The notes: generated by a model not told the origin, from the sequence alone. Shown: positions 50,490 through 60,686, numbered from the stretch's first letter. The stretch: DNA of 64,000 nucleotides from JBBQZO01 sp038207625 (GCA_038207625.1 JBBQZO010000007.1:135534-199533); one strand, 5' to 3'. Numbers and translations: made by a program.

Positions 50490-52274
50490 TTAGGCGGCTG
50501 AGGCCAGCGAGTCCAGCGACGCCAGTTCGCTGATGCGCTTCTGGCCGGGCAGCACGCGCAAGCTGCGTTCGCAGGCGCTGCGAAAGCGCCGCTCGGTGAC
50601 GGTGTCGACGAAGTGCCAGTCGCAGCGCACCTGCTCGGCGCTGGCCGTGACGAGCATGAAGCCGCGCGCGCTGGTCTGGGCGTAGTACAGGGGGCCGATC
50701 AGCTGCTCCATCATGCGCGCCACGCCGGCGTGGTCTTCGCCCGGATGCGAGCATTCCATGCCGGGCGAGGACACCGACGGACCGGCGAACTCGACGCCGA
50801 CCGGGTGACCGGCGTCGTCGTACAGGTCGCTGGCCCAGGCGTTGTGGGTGTCGCCGGCCAGCACCACCAGATCCTTGGCGTGCCGGCGCATCAGCGCGAA
50901 CACCCGTGCGCGCTCGCCCTGATAGCCGTCCCACGAGTCGAGGTAGCAGGGCAGGCGCGGCGCGCCCAGTTGTGCGTGCTGGTCCGCCGACAGCGCGTCC
51001 GGGTCGCTGGCGGCCTGGGTCTGCAGCGCGCAATAGGCGGCGCAACTGAGTTCGCCCATCGCCACCGGCAGCGGATACTCCATGCGCGCCATCAGCACCT
51101 GCTGGCCCAGCACCTGCCATTTGGCGGGCGAACTGGCGACGCTGTTCTCGAGCCATTCCAATTGCTGGGCCCCCATCATCTGGCGGCGCGGTGAGGCCAC
51201 GTCGGCGCGGTACTTGGCCGCGTCGAAGCACTGTTCGGCATCGTAGTAGGAATCCATGTCGAGCTGCTGGTCGCGCCCGATAATGCGGGTGTCGAGCATG
51301 TGCAGCGAGAGCACCTTGCCGAAGTCGAAGCTGCGGTAGATCAGCGCCTGGTTGCTTGGATCGGGCGCGCGCAGCGGCATCCACTCGTGGTAGGCGCGCA
51401 TCGCGGCGGCGCGGCGCAGCGCGAACGGGCCTTCCCGGGCCGGCCGGTGTTCGGCGGCGCCGTCGCGCCAGGCGTCGTCGGCAAATTCGTGGTCGTCCCA
51501 CACGACGATGAAGGGCAGCAGCGCGTGGATCGCCTGCAGGTCGGGATCGCTGCGGTACTGGGCGTAGCGGCGCCGGTAATCGTCCAGCACCAGCAGCAGG
51601 TTGGCCGGCTGCGACACGCGTCCGAGCTCCTTGGCCTTGCCGCAGGCGTAGCCGGTGCTGTCGTATTCGTAGATGTAGTCGCCGATGTGCAGCGCCGCGT
51701 CGACGTCGCTGTGCTCGGCGGCGGCGGCATACACATTGAAGTAGCCGGCCGGGTAGTTGGCGCAGCTGAACACGGCCAGCTTCACTTCGGCCACGTCGGG
51801 GGCCGGCAGCGTCTTGGTGCGTCCCACCGGCGAATGCAGTGCGCCGGCCGAGAAGCGGTAGAAATAGGTATGCCCCGGCTGCAGTCCGAGCGCGTCGACC
51901 TTGACCGTGTAGTCGCGTTCGGGACCGGTTTCCAGTTCGCCGCTGGCCAGCACGCGCAGCATCGCGCGGTCGCTGGCGAGCTGCCAGTGCACCGCGATGG
52001 GACGCTCGTCGCGCGCATCGAACGGCGTCACGCGGGTCCACAAGATAATCCGGTCGGTCAGCGGGTCGCCGCTGGCAACGCCGTGCAGAAAACTGGCCTG
52101 CGCCAGCGCGCCGCGCTGCGCGTCGGTGCTGCGGCAGCCGGTGGCACCCAAGGCGCCGGCGGCCAGCGCGGCCGAGCCGCCCAGCTGGCGCAGGAAACTG
52201 CGCCGGCCCTGGTGCGGCGCGCCGTCGGGCGCGCTCGCGCTGTCACGTACTGCAAGAAACGGGGGAAGTCGCAT
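50490..52274 (-). CDS. phoD: PhoD-type alkaline phosphatase, Tat-exported
   Basis: 594 residues from ATG 52274, with GAGGA 5 bases upstream. The signal has a Tat motif (GRRSFLRQLGGSAALAAGAL) and ends at LGATGC, where Cys could be lipidated. PhoD N-terminal domain then the metallophosphatase core: FSCANYPAGYFNVY, HIGDYIYEYD, VVWDDHEFADDAW, VLAGDTHNAWASDLY. PhoD enzymes cleave phosphomono- and diesters using Fe and Ca. No Pho box was found upstream. The porin gene follows the same direction upstream, 86 bp away. Confidence 0.92.
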   Translation of the reverse strand: MRLPPFLAVRDSASAPDGAPHQGRRSFLRQLGGSAALAAGALGATGCRSTDAQRGALAQASFLHGVASGDPLTDRIILWTRVTPFDARDERPIAVHWQLASDRAMLRVLASGELETGPERDYTVKVDALGLQPGHTYFYRFSAGALHSPVGRTKTLPAPDVAEVKLAVFSCANYPAGYFNVYAAAAEHSDVDAALHIGDYIYEYDSTGYACGKAKELGRVSQPANLLLVLDDYRRRYAQYRSDPDLQAIHALLPFIVVWDDHEFADDAWRDGAAEHRPAREGPFALRRAAAMRAYHEWMPLRAPDPSNQALIYRSFDFGKVLSLHMLDTRIIGRDQQLDMDSYYDAEQCFDAAKYRADVASPRRQMMGAQQLEWLENSVASSPAKWQVLGQQVLMARMEYPLPVAMGELSCAAYCALQTQAASDPDALSADQHAQLGAPRLPCYLDSWDGYQGERARVFALMRRHAKDLVVLAGDTHNAWASDLYDDAGHPVGVEFAGPSVSSPGMECSHPGEDHAGVARMMEQLIGPLYYAQTSARGFMLVTASAEQVRCDWHFVDTVTERRFRSACERSLRVLPGQKRISELASLDSLASAA

Positions 52275-52360
52275 GGCAGTCCTCGTCAACATGGGGCGAT
52301 GACGCTAACTTAACCGCCCAGCATGACGCTGGCGTGACATGCGCTGCGCACGGGGCGCGA

Positions 52361-53482
52361 TCAAAAATTGTGGCTCATCCCGATCAGCAGCACGCGCGGC
52401 GTGGTTCCCGGTGTGGCCGGCGCGATGTTGTTCGCCGCGACGCTGCCGATTAGTGGCTGGCTCGAGCTGCTGTTGTTGCGCTGGCGCGCGACGTTGGCAT
52501 ACAGCATGGTGCGCGCGGACAGCTGATAACTGATGTGCAGGCTGAGCACCGTCTCGGCCGGCTTGACGCCGCTGGCCGCGTCCTGGATCGAACGCGACAG
52601 CTGCAGGCCCGCGCTGCACACGGGCGAGAGCGCGCGCTGCACGCCGACGATCACCGTGGCGATATCCTTGCGCTGGCCGGGCGTGTGCACATGGCTGGCA
52701 CCGGCGTTGAGGGCGACGCCGTCGAACTGGTATTTGGCCACCAGCACGGCATCGCTGACGCGGCTGCTGGTGCCCGCGCCGGGACTGTCTTTGGTGGCAA
52801 TGGTGCCGTAGGCCGCACCGGCATACAGGCGAGTGCCGGTGTAGTCGAGCGCGACGGCGCGTTGACGGCCTTCGTCAAACGGCGCCGCGCGCGCTTCGTT
52901 GTTGCCGTCGCCGGCCACCGCGCCCGCGCCCCACAGGGCGAGCGCGGAAAAGCCGGCCACCGCGGGCGACGTGTAGGCGAGCGCATTGGCGACCCGAAAA
53001 CCGCTGACGCGCGCGCGATTGGCCATGCTGCCGTAGTACGCCAAGTCGGCCACGTCGGCTTTGAACAGCAGCACGCTGTGCGGACGGTATTCGCGCCCGA
53101 TCATCAGCGCGCCCCAATCACGACCGGACAAGCCCAGCACCGCGCGCCGTCCGAACAGCGCAGCCGGGGTGGAACCGGTGGGGAATACGGCGCCGGTATC
53201 GGCCCAGAAGCCGATGTCGAGCTGGAATTTGGCAGTTAGCGCCGGGTTGATTACCTCGGCGCCGTCGAACACCAGCCGGCTTGAACGGGCCGAGCCGGAA
53301 CTGACGCGCAGCATGCTGGCGCTGCCCGGGTCGCCCGTGCTGACCAGTTCGATGCCGCCGTCGATGGTGCCGAACACCCGCAGCGATGACTGGGCCAGTG
53401 CCCCGGCAGGGCCGAGCAGGCACACGCATAGGCTCGCCGCACGCGCGGCACGCCAGCGCGCGCTGGCGGCGCAATAGGCCAT
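52361..53482 (-). CDS. Outer-membrane general porin (Burkholderiales OmpC-type)
   Basis: 373 residues from ATG 53482, with GGAGAG upstream. A signal peptide ends near PAGALAQSS, and the mature start SSLRVFGTIDGGIELVSTGD is typical of the trimeric 16-strand porins of betaproteobacteria. FGRRAVLGLSGRDWGALMIG is the conserved early-strand block, and the chain ends with LLIGMSHNF, the terminal Phe needed for outer-membrane assembly. Upstream of phoD on the same strand, so a phosphate-ester uptake pair is conceivable. Confidence 0.9.
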   Translation of the reverse strand: MAYCAASARWRAARAASLCVCLLGPAGALAQSSLRVFGTIDGGIELVSTGDPGSASMLRVSSGSARSSRLVFDGAEVINPALTAKFQLDIGFWADTGAVFPTGSTPAALFGRRAVLGLSGRDWGALMIGREYRPHSVLLFKADVADLAYYGSMANRARVSGFRVANALAYTSPAVAGFSALALWGAGAVAGDGNNEARAAPFDEGRQRAVALDYTGTRLYAGAAYGTIATKDSPGAGTSSRVSDAVLVAKYQFDGVALNAGASHVHTPGQRKDIATVIVGVQRALSPVCSAGLQLSRSIQDAASGVKPAETVLSLHISYQLSARTMLYANVARQRNNSSSSQPLIGSVAANNIAPATPGTTPRVLLIGMSHNF

Positions 53483-53757
53483 GCCGCTCTCCTGTGTTGG
53501 TGCGCGCGGACGCTGCGCGATGGGCCGTTTGGTACGTTCCGGGCGCTTGCCAAAACTTGCGCCGTGGACACAAATATCGCCCAGCATGCCCGCGCCCGCC
53601 GTGCTTGGCAATGGGTTTTGTTGCGCCGGGCCGCGCGGCGCGGCGACCGTTGCCAGAACGACTCGGTCACTTGAAGCGCGCCATGAAAGCGCCTATATTG
53701 GTGGCGTCATTTGCGCGCCACACATCGCCGCGCCGGCCACACTGAAAAGGAGCCCAC

Positions 53758-54537
53758 ATGCACAGTCGTCGCCGGCGACTACTTCTGTTGCTACCGGCGC
53801 AGCTGCTGTGGTCCGACGCGCGTTCGCTCGGGCCCGCTCGCAGCATCGTATTGGTCAGCAGCACTGACACGCGCCAGTCGATGCTGGGACCCTGGCTGGA
53901 GCTGATCTACCGCGAAGCGCTGGGTCGCATCGGCTGCCGCCTGGACTATCGCGACTATCCGTCCAAGCGCGCCAGCGCGATGGCCGACGCCGGCGAGGTC
54001 GATGGCGTGATCCACCGCGCGGCCGACTACGGCCCCAGTCACCCGAACCTGGTGCGGGTCGAACAACCCCATTTTTACGTGGCGTTTGCGGCCTACGCGA
54101 TTGCACCGCTGGTGCTGGCCGACGGCTGGCAAAGCCTGAAGGAGACCGGCTATCGGGTCGAGTACCACGCCGGCACCTTGCATGTCGAGGCGATGTTGAC
54201 GGCGCTGGTCGCGCCGCAGCGTCTGTCGACGTCGTCGACCGTTCAGATGGGTTTGCGCAAGCTGATGTACGCTCGCACCGATCTGTTCATCGGCGTCGCC
54301 GAGACCGTCGATGCGCAATTGCAGCTGATGGACGATGCGGCGCGCGCGGCGGTGCGCAAGGTCGCCACGATGGAGCGCGGCGCCGGCCATGCGTACTTGC
54401 ACAAGTCGAATCTGGCGCTGGTCGCGCCGCTGTCGGCGGCCTTGGCGGCGATGGAAAAGGAAGGCCTGATCGAGACCTTCCGGCGCGCTGCGCTGCGCGA
54501 GCAGGCGCGCTTGGCGCCCGCCGCGCAGTCCGGATAA
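53758..54537 (+). CDS. Periplasmic substrate-binding-like protein (PBPb type)
   Basis: 259 residues. Signal peptide RRRRLLLLLPAQLLWSDARS, then a small SBP_bac_3-like domain: GPWLELIYREALGRIGCRLD, DYPSKRASAMADAGEVDGVI, RVEYHAGTLHVEAML and LFIGVAETVDAQLQL. AAGGAGC precedes the ATG. Such lone PBPb proteins bind amino acids or similar small ligands and are often sensors or unpaired receptors. No transporter gene accompanies it. Confidence 0.75.
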   Translation: MHSRRRRLLLLLPAQLLWSDARSLGPARSIVLVSSTDTRQSMLGPWLELIYREALGRIGCRLDYRDYPSKRASAMADAGEVDGVIHRAADYGPSHPNLVRVEQPHFYVAFAAYAIAPLVLADGWQSLKETGYRVEYHAGTLHVEAMLTALVAPQRLSTSSTVQMGLRKLMYARTDLFIGVAETVDAQLQLMDDAARAAVRKVATMERGAGHAYLHKSNLALVAPLSAALAAMEKEGLIETFRRAALREQARLAPAAQSG

Positions 54538-54560
54538 ACGGCGCGCCACATGCCCAATAC

Positions 54561-54721
54561 CGCCGCGCGCAGCGTAGCAAGTACGCAGCTCAGAGCATAG
54601 CGAATCCGCCGTTCGCAGCGTCGCAACCTCGCCGCCCACAGCATAGCAAACCTGCCGCTCACAGCATCGCAAACCCGCCGCTCACAGCATCGCAAACCCG
54701 CCGCTCACAGCGTCGCGAATC
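54561..54721. repeat. 23-bp tandem array, seven copies, made from the 3' end of the SDR gene
   Basis: Exactly 7 x 23 = 161 bp. On the minus strand the unit is GGCGGGTTTGCGATGCTGTG plus AGC. The copy at 54699-54721 is the true end of the SDR gene: Gly-Gly-Phe-Ala-Thr-Leu-stop. The six further copies run downstream of the stop and diverge with distance: 54676-54698 and 54653-54675 differ by one base from each other, while 54561-54583 is the most changed. The array fills the gap to the convergent binding-protein gene. Confidence 0.9.
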
Positions 54722-55388
54722 CGCCGTCATAGAGCATGCTTGCGCCGCGCATGTAGCGTGACTCATCGCTGGCCAGGAACAACACGGCTTGCGCCACTTC
54801 ATCGGCCCGACCAAAACGCCCGGCCGGCACCTTGGCCAGCAATTCGCCGGCCCAGGCGGTGACCGCCTCGGCCGGCAGGCCCAGCTTGCCGTAGATCGGC
54901 GTGTCGATCAGGCCCGGGCAGATCGCATTTACCCGCACGCCCTGGTCCAGCAGTTCGACCGACAGCGTGCGCGCCAGCGAGCGCACGGCCGCCTTGCTGG
55001 CCGCGTACACGCTCATGCCGGCCACGCCTTTCTCGATCATCGCCGTCGACGTCAGCACCACGCTGGCCGGATTATTCAGGATCGGCAGCATTTGCTGGAT
55101 GGTGTGGACCACGCCCTTGAAGTTGACGTCCATCTGGGCGTCGATGTTGTCCTCGTCCACGTCCGCGAACGGCATCGGCCTGGCGATGCCGGCGTTGGCG
55201 AACACGATGTCGAGACGGCCAAAGTGCGCTTCGATGCGCCCGCGCACCTGCGCCATCGCCGCGCGCGTGGGGTCCTGCCCGACGATGACGACGCGCGCGC
55301 CGTGCTGAACGAACAGCTTGGCGGTGGCCAGGCCGATGCCGCTGGTGGCGCCGGTGATCAATGCTGTTTTACCTTGCAGACGAGTCAT
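54705..55388 (-). CDS. Short-chain dehydrogenase/reductase with internal deletion
   Basis: 227 residues from ATG 55388, against about 245-250 for the classical family. Cofactor motif TGATSGIG (12-19), NAG (65-67), catalytic Ser114, Tyr128 and Lys132 (SVYAASK) and the PG motif (ICPGLIDTP) are present. The stretch between the second strand (VVIVGQDPTR) and the fourth helix (MAQVRGRIEAHFGRLD) is about 20 residues short; it lacks the third strand with the Asp that normally contacts the adenine ring. Activity is therefore doubtful. Divergent from a TetR gene with two operators between. Confidence 0.88.
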   Translation of the reverse strand: MTRLQGKTALITGATSGIGLATAKLFVQHGARVVIVGQDPTRAAMAQVRGRIEAHFGRLDIVFANAGIARPMPFADVDEDNIDAQMDVNFKGVVHTIQQMLPILNNPASVVLTSTAMIEKGVAGMSVYAASKAAVRSLARTLSVELLDQGVRVNAICPGLIDTPIYGKLGLPAEAVTAWAGELLAKVPAGRFGRADEVAQAVLFLASDESRYMRGASMLYDGGFATL

Positions 55389-55447
55389 GGTATTGCTCCT
55401 TGGTGTGCCGCGATGGGCGTGGTTTAAAACGCGTCGGCGTATTAATG

Positions 55448-55478
55448 TACCGATCGGTATAAACAGTACCATGTGGTA
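55448..55478. promoter_or_regulatory. Two TACC-N4-GGTA operator sites in the SDR/tetR divergent region
   Basis: TACCGATCGGTA (55448-55459, a perfect 12-bp palindrome) and TACC-ATGT-GGTA (55467-55478), 19 bp centre to centre. TetR-family dimers bind palindromes of this kind. A weak plus-strand promoter (TCGGTA 55454-55459, 17 bases, TATATT 55477-55482) would be covered by both sites, so the regulator probably represses itself and the SDR gene. Confidence 0.65.
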
Positions 55479-55515
55479 TATTAATCGTCAACAGGTCTCA
55501 ACAACGGAGCACACC

Positions 55516-56124
55516 ATGAGCAGGGAAAGAGGGCGGCCGCGCAGTTTCGATGTCGACGTCGCGTTGGACGGGGCGCTCAAGGTGTTCTGGAAAAACGGTT
55601 TTCAGCACGCGTCGTTGCACGACCTGACCGAGGCGATGGCGCTGAGCAAACCGAGCGTGTACGCCGCCTTCGGCGACAAGGAAGCGCTATATCTGAAGGC
55701 GCTGGGGCGCTACGTCGACCAGCATCTGGGCGCGCGCATCGGCGTGCTCGAGGCCGAGCCGGATGCGCGCCGCGCCGTCGACCTGTTTCTGCACGCGGTG
55801 GCGGCGATGATGACCGATCCGGCCTTGCCGGGCGGCTGCTTCATCATCAATGGCACGGCCGACTTGGGCGGGGCCGCCACGCCGGTCGCCGTTGAGACGG
55901 CCTTGCGCGCCGCGCGCGCGGACGGCGAAGCGCGCCTGCAACAGCGCCTCGTGCGCGCGCAGCACGACGGTCAGTTGGGCGCCCAGGTGCCGGTCGAGGC
56001 GCTGGCGGCGGCCTTCGCCACGCTGATGGCGGGGCTGGGCGTGCTGGCCAAGGCCGGCGCCAGCCAGGCCAAGCTCGATGGCGTCATTGCACTGGGCATG
56101 CAGCTGTGGCCAGGCGCCCATTAG
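55516..56124 (+). CDS. TetR/AcrR family regulator divergent from SDR
   Basis: 202 residues from ATG 55516 with CGGAGC upstream. The N-terminus MSRERGRPRSFDVDVALDGA and HTH ASLHDLTEAMALSKPSVYAA (about 33-52) are typical of the TetR_C-16/AcrR branch that controls neighbouring oxidoreductases. A Cys in LPGGCFIINGTAD stands where redox- or electrophile-sensing members have one. It is transcribed away from the SDR gene over a 127-bp region carrying two matching palindromes. Confidence 0.9.
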   Translation: MSRERGRPRSFDVDVALDGALKVFWKNGFQHASLHDLTEAMALSKPSVYAAFGDKEALYLKALGRYVDQHLGARIGVLEAEPDARRAVDLFLHAVAAMMTDPALPGGCFIINGTADLGGAATPVAVETALRAARADGEARLQQRLVRAQHDGQLGAQVPVEALAAAFATLMAGLGVLAKAGASQAKLDGVIALGMQLWPGAH

Positions 56125-56161
56125 GCGACACATGCTCGCCACAGCCGCTACATTTGCGCAC

Positions 56162-56189
56162 TTGATGCGCGCGCCAATCGGCGTATAAT
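56162..56189 (+). promoter_or_regulatory. thiC: Sigma-70 promoter for the thi operon
   Basis: TTGATG (56162-56167), 16-base spacer, TATAAT (56184-56189). Transcription would begin at about 56196, shortly before the riboswitch. Confidence 0.7.
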
Positions 56190-56216
56190 TCGCATCGCTG
56201 CCGCAAGGCGGCACAC

Positions 56217-56306
56217 GCTAGGGGTCCTGCAAACTGCAAACGCGGTGCGCGGGTGAGATACACCCTCCGAACCTGATCTGGATAATGCCAGCGAAGGGAA
56301 GCTAGA
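56217..56306 (+). ncRNA. TPP riboswitch
   Basis: The thi-box core is unmistakable: GGGTGAGATACACCC (the CUGAGA region appears as GTGAGA), then CGAACCTGATCTGGATAATG and CCAGCGAAGGGAAGCTA. GCTA at both ends pairs to close P1. P3 (GCAAACTGCAAACGCG region) is short. It binds thiamine pyrophosphate and shuts down the operon. Lies between the promoter and thiC. Confidence 0.95.
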
Positions 56307-56314
56307 GAAATTGT

Positions 56315-56372
56315 CGGCGTTGCGCCGCGCGTTTTTCATCCTCCTTTGCTGGCTCCTACGCCCAAAGGAGCC
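56315..56372 (+). promoter_or_regulatory. Riboswitch expression platform: alternative hairpins over the thiC ribosome site
   Basis: CTCCTTTG (56341-56348) is complementary to CAAAGGAG (56363-56370), which holds the thiC ribosome site. GGCTCC (56351-56356) pairs with GGAGCC (56367-56372), covering the same site with a different stem. Upstream CGGCG-TTG-CGCCG (56315-56327) followed after four bases by TTTTT could be a weak terminator. The layout supports control of translation, perhaps with premature termination. Confidence 0.6.
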
Positions 56373-56374
56373 AC

Positions 56375-58288
<1,914 letters not shown>

Positions 58289-58301
58289 GCGGGAGCGCCC
58301 A

Positions 58302-58505
58302 GTGATCGACATTGAACTGAACGGCGCGCCGCACCGCGTGCCGACTCACCATACCGTGCAGGACCTGGTCGAGGCGCTCGCGCTGTCGCACCAGGCGCTG
58401 GCGCTGGCGGTCAACCGCAGCGTCGTGCCGCGTCAGCAATGGGCGCAGCGCGCTTTGCAGGCGGCCGACCAGGTTGACATCGTGCGCGCCATCGGCGGCG
58501 GCTAA
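58302..58505 (+). CDS. thiS: Sulfur carrier protein ThiS
   Basis: 67 residues from GTG 58302, with GGGAG 6 bases upstream. Ubiquitin-like carrier whose C-terminal Gly-Gly (RAIGGG) is thiocarboxylated and gives sulfur to ThiG. VPTHHTVQDLVEALALSHQA, LAVNRSVVPRQQW and VDIVRAIGGG are typical. 13 bp after thiC and 18 bp before thiG. The adenylating partner ThiF is not in the window. Confidence 0.93.
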   Translation: MIDIELNGAPHRVPTHHTVQDLVEALALSHQALALAVNRSVVPRQQWAQRALQAADQVDIVRAIGGG

Positions 58506-58523
58506 CTTTTTTGGAGCAGAATC

Positions 58524-59318
58524 ATGACTGACATCAGCAACGAGGACTTCCTCACCATCGCCGGCGTGCAGTACCGCTCGCGCCTGTTGGTCGGCAGCGG
58601 CAAGTACCGCGATCTGGCGCAAACCCGCGAGGCCACGCTCGCGGCCGGCGCCGAGATCATCACCGTGGCAATCCGGCGCGTCAACATCGGCCAGAAGCCG
58701 GGCGAGCCGAGTTTGCTGGACGTGCTGCCGCCGTCCGAATTCACCATCTTGCCCAATACGGCCGGCTGCTACACGGCCAAGGACGCGATCTACACGCTGC
58801 AGATGGCGCGCGAACTGCTGGGCGGGCGCAAGCTGGTCAAACTGGAAGTGCTGGGCGACGAAAAAACCCTGTTCCCGCACATGCCCGAAACGCTGATCGC
58901 CGCCGAGGCGCTGGTGCGCGACGGTTTCGACGTGATGGTCTACTGCAGCGACGACCCGATCCAGGCCAAGCTGTTGGAGAGCATCGGCTGCGTGGCGATC
59001 ATGCCGCTCGCTTCCCTGATCGGCTCGGGCATGGGGATTTTGAATCCGTGGAATCTGTCGCTGATCATCGAGCAGTCCACTGTGCCGGTGCTGGTCGACG
59101 CCGGCGTGGGCACCGCCTCCGACGCGGCGATTGCGATGGAACTCGGTTGCGACGGCGTGCTGATGAACACCGCCATTGCCGGTGCGCGCGAGCCGGTGCG
59201 CATGGCGCGCGCGATGCGCCTGGCGGTCGAAGCGGGGCGCGAGGCGTTTCGCGCCGGGCGCATCCCGAAGCGCTTCGCCGCCTCGCCATCCTCACCGATG
59301 GCGGGACGCATCGCGTGA
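58524..59318 (+). CDS. thiG: Thiazole synthase ThiG
   Basis: 264 residues. Builds the thiazole phosphate ring from DXP, dehydroglycine and ThiS-thiocarboxylate. The Schiff-base Lys is in LVKLEVLGDEKTLFP; the phosphate loops GSGMGILNPWNL and DAGVGTASDAA, and LMNTAIAGAREPVRMA are all present. TTGGAG precedes the ATG. The stop overlaps thiD as GTGA. Confidence 0.97.
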   Translation: MTDISNEDFLTIAGVQYRSRLLVGSGKYRDLAQTREATLAAGAEIITVAIRRVNIGQKPGEPSLLDVLPPSEFTILPNTAGCYTAKDAIYTLQMARELLGGRKLVKLEVLGDEKTLFPHMPETLIAAEALVRDGFDVMVYCSDDPIQAKLLESIGCVAIMPLASLIGSGMGILNPWNLSLIIEQSTVPVLVDAGVGTASDAAIAMELGCDGVLMNTAIAGAREPVRMARAMRLAVEAGREAFRAGRIPKRFAASPSSPMAGRIA

Positions 59319-60061
59319 GGCCGACCGTGCTGGTGTTTGCCGGACTCGATCCGTCCGGCGGCGCGGGCATCAGTGCCGACATCGAGGCGATCGCGGCGCA
59401 AGGCGCGCACGCGCTGCCGATCGTGACGGCGCTGACGGTACAGGACAACAATCACGTGTACGACGTGCAGCCGGTCGACAGCGACCTGCTGGCGCGCCAG
59501 GTGCAGGCGCTGGTGCGCGTGATCGGCGTCGATGCGGTCAAGATCGGCATTCCCGGCAACCGCGAGAATGCCGAGATGATCGCTGCGCTGATCATCATGC
59601 TGCGCGCCGTCGCCCCTGGCCTGCCGGTGGTGCTCGACCCGATCCTGGCCAGCGGCCACGGCGGCATGCTCACGCGCGGCGACGCGCTCGATGCGCTCGA
59701 GCCTTTGCTGGGCCTGAGCACGCTGCTGGTGCCCAACCTGCCCGAAGCGAGCGCGCTGGGCCGGCGCATGGACGATTGTGCCAACGTGCTGGTCACCGGC
59801 GGGCATCGCTTCGGCGACAGCGTCGTCAACACCTGGAGCTGCAAGGCCGGCACGCGCAGCTGGCAATGGCCACGCCTGCCCGACACCTACCACGGCAGCG
59901 GCTGCACGCTGGGCGCGGCCATCGCGGCGCACCTGGCGCTGGGCGAGTCGATGGAGATCGCGTTGTACCGCGCCCAGGCGTATTGCCATGAAGCGCTCGA
60001 ACATGCGTTTTCGATCGCCTCCGGCCAGCGCATCCCGCGCCGTAGCACCCCACTTCACTAA
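59315..60061 (+). CDS. thiD: Hydroxymethylpyrimidine / phosphomethylpyrimidine kinase
   Basis: 248 residues from GTG 59315, overlapping the thiG stop (GTGA). Ribokinase-fold kinase making HMP pyrophosphate. FAGLDPSGGAGISADIEAIA at the N-terminus, VVLDPILASGHGG, VPNLPEAS and the anion hole TYHGSGCTLGAAIAAHLALG are typical. Slightly shorter than the E. coli enzyme but all motifs are kept. Confidence 0.95.
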   Translation: MRPTVLVFAGLDPSGGAGISADIEAIAAQGAHALPIVTALTVQDNNHVYDVQPVDSDLLARQVQALVRVIGVDAVKIGIPGNRENAEMIAALIIMLRAVAPGLPVVLDPILASGHGGMLTRGDALDALEPLLGLSTLLVPNLPEASALGRRMDDCANVLVTGGHRFGDSVVNTWSCKAGTRSWQWPRLPDTYHGSGCTLGAAIAAHLALGESMEIALYRAQAYCHEALEHAFSIASGQRIPRRSTPLH

Positions 60062-60071
60062 AGGACACACC

Positions 60072-60686
60072 ATGCGCGGACTGTATCTGGTCACCCCCAA
60101 CTGGGACGACACCGAACGCCTGCTGGCGATCACCGAAGCGGCGCTTGGCGCCGGCGTGGCGCTGCTGCAGTATCGCCACAAGGACGCTTCGCCCGCGCTG
60201 CGCGTCGAGCAGGCCACCGCCTTGCTGGCGCTGTGCCGCAAGCACGGCGTGCCGTTCATCATCAACGACCATGTCGAGCTGTGCCAGCAGCTCGACGCCG
60301 ACGGCGTGCATGTGGGCGGTACCGACGCGGGCGTGGCGCGCGTGCGCGCGCTGCTGGGCGCCGACAAGATCATCGGCGCCTCCTGCTACGGCGACCTGGC
60401 GCTGGCGCGCGCGGCGCAGATCGATGGCGCCAGCTACGTCGCTTTCGGCGGCTTCTACCCCTCGCTGGTCAAGCAGTACAGTTTTCGCACCGAACCGGCG
60501 CTGCTGGACGCTGCGGCCTTTGAGATCACGCTGCCGCGCGTGATCATCGGCGGCATGACGCCGGCCAACGCGGCATCGCTGGTGCCGCGCGGCGTGGCGC
60601 TGGTCGCCGCCATCACCAGCGTGTATCTGGCGCCCGATCCGGCCGCCGCCGTAGGGCAGTTCAACGCCCTGTTCGCGGCCGCGTAA
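60072..60686 (+). CDS. thiE: Thiamine phosphate synthase
   Basis: 204 residues. Joins HMP pyrophosphate and thiazole phosphate. LLQYRHKD, PFIINDHVELCQQLDADGVH, the phosphate loop IIGASCYGDLALARAA, YVAFGGFYPSLVKQYS and VIIGGMTP follow the family. AAGGACACAC precedes the ATG, 10 bp after thiD. Last gene of the operon; after its stop only a short GCGCG-CCAA-CGCGC hairpin (60691-60704) is seen. Confidence 0.95.
   Translation: MRGLYLVTPNWDDTERLLAITEAALGAGVALLQYRHKDASPALRVEQATALLALCRKHGVPFIINDHVELCQQLDADGVHVGGTDAGVARVRALLGADKIIGASCYGDLALARAAQIDGASYVAFGGFYPSLVKQYSFRTEPALLDAAAFEITLPRVIIGGMTPANAASLVPRGVALVAAITSVYLAPDPAAAVGQFNALFAAA

Noticed and set aside
53791..54672. Minus-strand frames running through the 23-bp array as a repeat protein gene
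   Set aside because: They are antisense to the binding-protein gene, and the array itself is a duplication of a gene terminus containing stop codons in the parent frame.
54561..54721. The 23-bp array as a CRISPR
   Set aside because: Units are directly adjacent with no spacers, they derive from a neighbouring gene end, and no cas genes are present.
56174..56220. A tRNA-like or small RNA structure around CTGCCGCAAGGCGGCAC before the riboswitch
   Set aside because: Only a short hairpin; no cloverleaf, anticodon arm or T-arm consensus. It lies between the -10 and the thi box and is best read as leader sequence.
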